Part shown: in pieces, positions 5,965 to 8,592 of the stretch
Layout: each line of letters begins with the position of its first letter
Numbering within the stretch: the stretch's first letter is position 1
Assembly (NCBI GenBank): GCA_949296785.1
Contig: CASFRQ010000022.1
Coordinates: 1 to 8,592, forward strand
DNA: 8,592 nucleotides
Source: an uncultured Alphaproteobacteria bacterium
GTDB taxonomy: Bacteria > Pseudomonadota > Alphaproteobacteria > CASFRQ01 > SAAU01
Direction of reading: 5' to 3'
Position numbers and translations under genes: made by a program
The notes under the pieces: generated by a model
Database searches by the model: none
What the model was told of the DNA's origin: nothing
Seen by the model: only the letters and a program-made list of their open reading frames with translations

Positions 5965-6214
5965 TTCTTTCACCCGTTCTTATTCGTTTGAGAAAGCAAG
6001 GTAACTCACCAACGACAAGCCTTGCCCCATTTCTCCGCCAACATCCCTTTAGAATAAAAACTTACAAAGAACCATTAAATCAGCGAAACATTGCCGACAA
6101 AAATCAACATCGTATCGTCCATTTCCGACCCTATAGGCGCGTACGGACTACCCGACACTTTTTATCCCTCCGCTTTTAACTTGTGTTCTTTCATCCTTTA
6201 GATGGAAAAGCAAT

Positions 6215-7513
6215 TTACGGATAAATCGGAAAACGGCGGCACAAGGCAACGGCCTTTTCCCGGACAACTTCCTCAACGGAAGCGATGTTTTCCGCATCCG
6301 CCCGTAATCCGTCAATAATATCATAAATCATCTGCCCGATGGCCTCAAACTCACACAGTCCGAATCCTCTGGTCGTCATTGCCGGCGTTCCCAGCCGAAC
6401 GCCGGAAGTTATCGCAGGTTTTAAAGGATCAAAAGGAATGGCGTTCTTATTGCAGGTAATATGGGCGCGATGCAGACTGTCAGAAACCTGTTTTCCCGTC
6501 AGCCCCGTTGAACGCAAATCCACCAACATCAGATTACTGTCCGTTCCGCCCGTTACCAAATCAATCCCCCTTTCCCGCAAAGAAGCGGCCAACGCCTTTG
6601 CGTTTTCCACCACCTGGCGCGCATAAAGCTTAAACTCCGGCTTTAAAGCCTCGCCGAACGCCACCGCTTTGGCGGCAATGACATGCATCAAAGGGCCGCC
6701 CTGAACTCCCGGGAAAACGGCGGAATTTATTTTCTTTGCCAACTCTTCGTTATTGGTTAAAATCATACCGCCGCGCGGCCCGCGCAAAGTCTTGTGCGTC
6801 GTTGTCGTCACGATATCGGCAAAAGGAAACGGCGAAGGATATGCTCCGCCCACCACCAAACCGGCGAAATGCGCCATATCCACCATTAAAAAGGCGCCGA
6901 CTTTTTTGGCAATTTGCGAAAACCGTTCAAAATCAATGACGCGCGGATAGGCGGACCCGCCCGCGATAATCAGCTTCGGCTTATGTTCTAAGGCCAAGCG
7001 TTCCACGGCATCGTAATCTATTTGCATCGTCTTTTCGTCCACGCCGTAAGAAACGCAGTTAAAATACTTCCCGGACAAAGACACCTTCGCCCCGTGTGTC
7101 AAATGGCCGCCGGCGCTTAAGCTCATTCCCATAAAAGTATCCCCGGGCTGCAACAAAGCCAGGTAAACAGCCTGATTGGCTTGAGACCCCGAATGGGGCT
7201 GCACATTGGCGAATCGGCAGCCGAACAAAGCGCAAGCTCTCTCTATCGCCAAATTTTCCGCCTCGTCCACGAACTCGCACCCGTGATAATACCTTTTGCC
7301 GGGATATCCTTCGGCGTATTTGTTGGTCAAAACGGACCCCTGCGCCTGCAAAACCGCCTGAGACACGATGTTTTCCGACGCAATCAGCTCAATATATTCC
7401 TGCTGCCGGGCAAGCTCTTTTCCGATAATGCCGGCCACCAAGGGATCCGATTGTTCCAAAGATTGGGTATAGTACCCTTCCGGTACTTGGTAAAGATGAC
7501 AATCGCAAGACAT
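6215..7513 (-). CDS. glyA: Serine hydroxymethyltransferase GlyA
   Basis: GlyA is a cytoplasmic PLP enzyme that interconverts serine plus tetrahydrofolate with glycine plus 5,10-methylenetetrahydrofolate, the main source of one-carbon units. The 432-residue protein is full length (family about 415-430). Signatures are LIASENIVS (43-51), NKYAEGYPGKRYYHGCE (64-80), PHSGSQANQAVY (106-117), VDMAHFAGL (211-219) with the PLP-contacting Asp212 and His215, and TTTTHKTLRGPRGG (236-249) in which Lys241 should form the internal aldimine. SGVRLGTPAMTTRGF (370-384) holds the Arg that binds the substrate carboxylate. AAGGAGG four bases upstream supports the start. It has its own promoter and is 424 bp from nrdR, so it is probably transcribed separately. 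Nothing looks degraded. Confidence 0.98.
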   Translation of the reverse strand: MSCDCHLYQVPEGYYTQSLEQSDPLVAGIIGKELARQQEYIELIASENIVSQAVLQAQGSVLTNKYAEGYPGKRYYHGCEFVDEAENLAIERACALFGCRFANVQPHSGSQANQAVYLALLQPGDTFMGMSLSAGGHLTHGAKVSLSGKYFNCVSYGVDEKTMQIDYDAVERLALEHKPKLIIAGGSAYPRVIDFERFSQIAKKVGAFLMVDMAHFAGLVVGGAYPSPFPFADIVTTTTHKTLRGPRGGMILTNNEELAKKINSAVFPGVQGGPLMHVIAAKAVAFGEALKPEFKLYARQVVENAKALAASLRERGIDLVTGGTDSNLMLVDLRSTGLTGKQVSDSLHRAHITCNKNAIPFDPLKPAITSGVRLGTPAMTTRGFGLCEFEAIGQMIYDIIDGLRADAENIASVEEVVREKAVALCRRFPIYP

Positions 7514-7517
7514 AGGC

Positions 7518-7524
7518 CCTCCTT
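7518..7524 (-). promoter_or_regulatory. Strong ribosome-binding site of glyA
   Basis: AAGGAGG on the minus strand is a perfect anti-16S match, four bases before the ATG at 7513. The spacing is slightly short, but the match is the strongest in the window and fits a highly expressed enzyme. Confidence 0.88.
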
Positions 7525-7546
7525 AAATTTTTAATTCTTTTTATTA

Positions 7547-7576
7547 CTTTTAATCCGAATTCGGCCTTTTTTTCAA
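7547..7576 (-). promoter_or_regulatory. Candidate promoter of glyA
   Basis: On the minus strand TTGAAA (7571-7576) is followed after 18 bases by TAAAAG (7547-7552). The leader would be about 30 bases, ending in the strong ribosome-binding site. A second TTGAAA (7591-7596) lies 20 bases further upstream. The spacer contains the palindrome at 7555-7564. No glycine riboswitch core is seen in the leader. Confidence 0.55.
7555..7564. promoter_or_regulatory. Palindrome CCGAATTCGG inside the glyA promoter
   Basis: A perfect 10-bp palindrome lies between the proposed -35 and -10 boxes, a classical place for a repressor to bind. The half-site is only five bases, so specificity would be modest, and chance is possible. 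Confidence 0.4.
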
Positions 7577-7637
7577 GCCTTTTAAAAAGTTTTCAAAATA
7601 CTTTTCCCCGAAACAGCCCCTGAACGCAAAGAACGAT

Positions 7638-7673
7638 AGGTGAAAATATTTTAACGCCTTAAAGATTTCACCT
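7638..7673. repeat. Long two-part hairpin upstream of glyA
   Basis: AGGTGAAA (7638-7645) pairs with TTTCACCT (7666-7673). Inside it TTTTAA (7649-7654) pairs with TTAAAG (7659-7664, one G-T pair) around the tetraloop CGCC. The two helices are joined by a 3-by-1 internal loop, giving 14 pairs in 36 bases. No T tract follows. It lies about 60 bases upstream of the glyA -35 box. Confidence 0.6.
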
Positions 7674-7683
7674 TGATAATCAA
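7673..7683. repeat. Short dyad TTGAT-A-ATCAA
   Basis: TTGAT (7673-7677) and ATCAA (7679-7683) are perfect inverted repeats with a single central base, abutting the long hairpin at 7638-7673. It has the form of a regulator half-site pair, but AT-rich short dyads arise easily by chance. Confidence 0.35.
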
Positions 7684-8208
7684 ATTGTTAAAAACGAAAA
7701 TGCTCACCTGAAAAAACCAGCAATTTCGCCATTCATTTGTTTTCCCCCTCGTCCTACCAAACTTTCCGGTTTTCCTATTGTTCCGGAGGGACGCCGTTTT
7801 ACGAGCAAACCATGCTTGACGGCAGATAAGCGGAAGTTTTGTCTTTCTTTACATTTTTCAGACTAAAAAAATACCCCTTCAGTGGCGCGGAGTTAAACCG
7901 CAATCCGAAACAAACGGAAGCCGCGTCCAATATCACGCCGGCGACTTTTTCAAAGTATCACCGCCGATGTTAAAAGCCAAAGCGGTCTTCCTCTCCCCAT
8001 TGCCGCAGACTATCCAACCTCAATCCGATAGGGTATGACAGTTCCGGCAGAGAAGGCGTGAACAGCGAGTTTTAATCCAACGGTTCAGCCTGAGAGAGCA
8101 CGACAGTTCCCGTATTTGAGCCCGAGCGGCAAAAAGACGAAGGAAATCTTAATATTTATCAGCCGGGTCAACCGTAAAAAACTTTCTGCCTCCGGCAAGG
8201 ACGACCAT

Positions 8209-8242
8209 CGGCGTTGATAAGCGCCGTCGGCTTCAAGACGGC
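8209..8242. repeat. Two mutually exclusive GC-rich hairpins
   Basis: CGGCG (8209-8213) can pair with CGCCG (8222-8226), while the overlapping GCCGTC (8223-8228) can instead pair with GACGGC (8237-8242) around an 8-base loop. The two stems share bases 8223-8226 and cannot form together. The 8-bp palindrome TGCCGGCA follows at 8265-8272. No known RNA family is recognised. Confidence 0.4.
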
Positions 8243-8330
8243 CTTCATCTCCGACCAACCGTTTTGCCGGCAGTTGTTTGTTTTTTCAAATTACGATAGG
8301 ACACACCTGTTTTCCGTTCTATGACGAACC

Positions 8331-8352
8331 ACCGCCGGTTAACGCCGGCGGT
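8331..8352. terminator. GC-rich hairpin, possible terminator
   Basis: ACCGCCGG (8331-8338) pairs perfectly with CCGGCGGT (8345-8352) around TTAACG. It is the most stable-looking hairpin in the window after the tRNA terminator. On the plus strand only a short ATCATTTT follows, and on the minus strand no T tract follows, so intrinsic termination would be weak. Its upstream gene, if any, is unknown. Confidence 0.5.
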
Positions 8353-8451
8353 ATCATTTTAGAGTAAACCAAGCTTGTCCTAAATCTCCGCGTCTTTGTT
8401 ATTTCACATCATTGTATCGCGGTATCGCAACCTTATTTACCTCTCTCCTAT

Positions 8452-8592
8452 GGGACAGGCAAAATACCCATCCGGTCAAACTCTTTCCCTTCTTAAACAG
8501 TATTTTTTGAGAAACGGATATTGCTTTTTCAAATCTCCAGCCGTGTTTTTTTATGCGCGCAACACTGCTCCCTTATCTTCGGAGATATTGAA
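8452..8592. repeat. Right copy of 141-bp identical terminal repeat
   Basis: Exact copy of 1-141 in the same orientation. If the contig is a closed path, this copy is redundant and base 8451 joins base 1. No inverted terminal repeats, att-like core or flanking target duplication is visible around it, so nothing marks it as the end of a transposon or integrated element. Confidence 0.97.

Larger units (their letters stand above)
5791..6214. other. Gene-free spacer between glyA and nrdR
   Basis: No gene is supported on either strand. A plus-strand frame (5682-6179) begins antisense inside nrdR with no ribosome-binding site and no family signature. The spacer holds a weak terminator-like hairpin (5931-5964), a candidate nrdR promoter (5901-5930) and an inverted repeat GCAAGG/CCTTGC (5996-6001 and 6020-6025, 18-base loop). 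I see no clear NrdR-box pair. Confidence 0.65.
7577..8451. other. Gene-free stretch upstream of glyA
   Basis: I see no gene on either strand. The longest minus-strand open run without a start codon is about 65 codons (roughly 8090-8285) and resembles no family I know; the same frame has stops about as often as random sequence. The part from about 7900 to 8360 is visibly richer in G and C than 1-947 and contains several hairpins. It could be the remains of a decayed gene or hold an unrecognised RNA. The stretch continues across the closed ends into 1-947. Confidence 0.6.

Noticed and set aside
5682..6179. 165-codon plus-strand open frame over the nrdR promoter region
   Set aside because: It starts antisense inside nrdR, has no ribosome-binding site, no internal Met start in the spacer, and its Phe/Arg-rich product matches no family I know.
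7059..7280. Antisense and out-of-frame frames inside glyA, recJ and the lipoprotein gene
   Set aside because: They lie wholly within genes with strong family signatures and have no translation signals of their own.
1453..7513. Alternative genetic code, as in highly fragmented alphaproteobacterial symbiont genomes
   Set aside because: TGA ends nrdR and nusB at the expected family lengths and Trp positions use TGG, so TGA is not read as Trp.
8041..8110. Glycine or TPP riboswitch, suggested by CTCTCAGG on the minus strand
   Set aside because: The other conserved core elements of the glycine aptamer (the ACCGAAGG-type segment) and of the TPP aptamer are not found nearby, and the position is over 500 bases from glyA and upstream of its promoter.
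8090..8365. Possible decayed protein gene on the minus strand
   Set aside because: One frame stays open for about 65 codons, but stops over its full length are as frequent as expected by chance and the translation resembles no transposase or other family I recognise.
1..8592. Plasmid, phage or mobile-element interpretation of the circular contig
   Set aside because: No replication initiator, partition, mobilisation, integrase, transposase or structural phage gene is present; all recognised genes are chromosomal housekeeping genes.
1..8592. CRISPR array or defence system
   Set aside because: No regularly spaced repeats occur; the only direct repeats are the 141-bp ends and a tandem 8-bp pair.

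Overview
The window looks like chromosomal DNA of an alphaproteobacterium of low to moderate GC. Three protein features point there. The RecJ N-terminus starts with an LGVTKS-type segment and later has a PTLRxxLPDP segment. NrdR carries a C-terminal tail beyond its ATP-cone. glyA, nrdR and nusB lie together, as they do in many Alphaproteobacteria. Coding density is low and the gene-free stretches are AT-rich with long A and T tracts, which suggests a host-associated lineage. That last point and any finer placement are inference. TGA is used as a normal stop (nrdR, nusB), so a standard bacterial code fits.

Bases 1-141 are identical to bases 8452-8592. The sequence therefore closes into a cycle of 8451 bp. 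An exact overlap of 141 bp equals the largest default k-mer of a widely used metagenome assembler (MEGAHIT), so the overlap is most simply a circular path in the assembly graph. That path could be a real circle, a tandem array, or a chromosomal segment flanked by a repeat. No replication, partition, mobilisation, integrase, transposase, defence or phage gene is visible. I found no convincing new system; the paradox of a circular contig made of housekeeping genes is the main item to check.

Every gene I can support is on the minus strand, so the transcription order runs from high to low coordinates. (1) 7513-6215 is glyA, with its own promoter and a strong ribosome-binding site. (2) 5790-4691 is nrdR-nusB, a two-gene unit with a 4-base ATGA overlap and a candidate promoter just after a weak terminator-like hairpin. 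(3) 4155-1453 is an OmpA-like lipoprotein gene followed 3 bases later by recJ, separated from nusB by two terminator hairpins. (4) 1052-977 is tRNA-Glu(UUC), with a clear sigma-70-type promoter and a textbook intrinsic terminator. Between glyA and the tRNA terminator, going round the circle, lies about 1.9 kb (7514-8451 plus 1-947) with no recognisable gene but several inverted repeats.

The genes are housekeeping functions: one-carbon metabolism (GlyA), control of ribonucleotide reductase (NrdR), rRNA antitermination (NusB), envelope structure (lipoprotein), DNA repair (RecJ) and translation (tRNA-Glu). The riboflavin genes often found between nrdR and nusB in Alphaproteobacteria are absent here.
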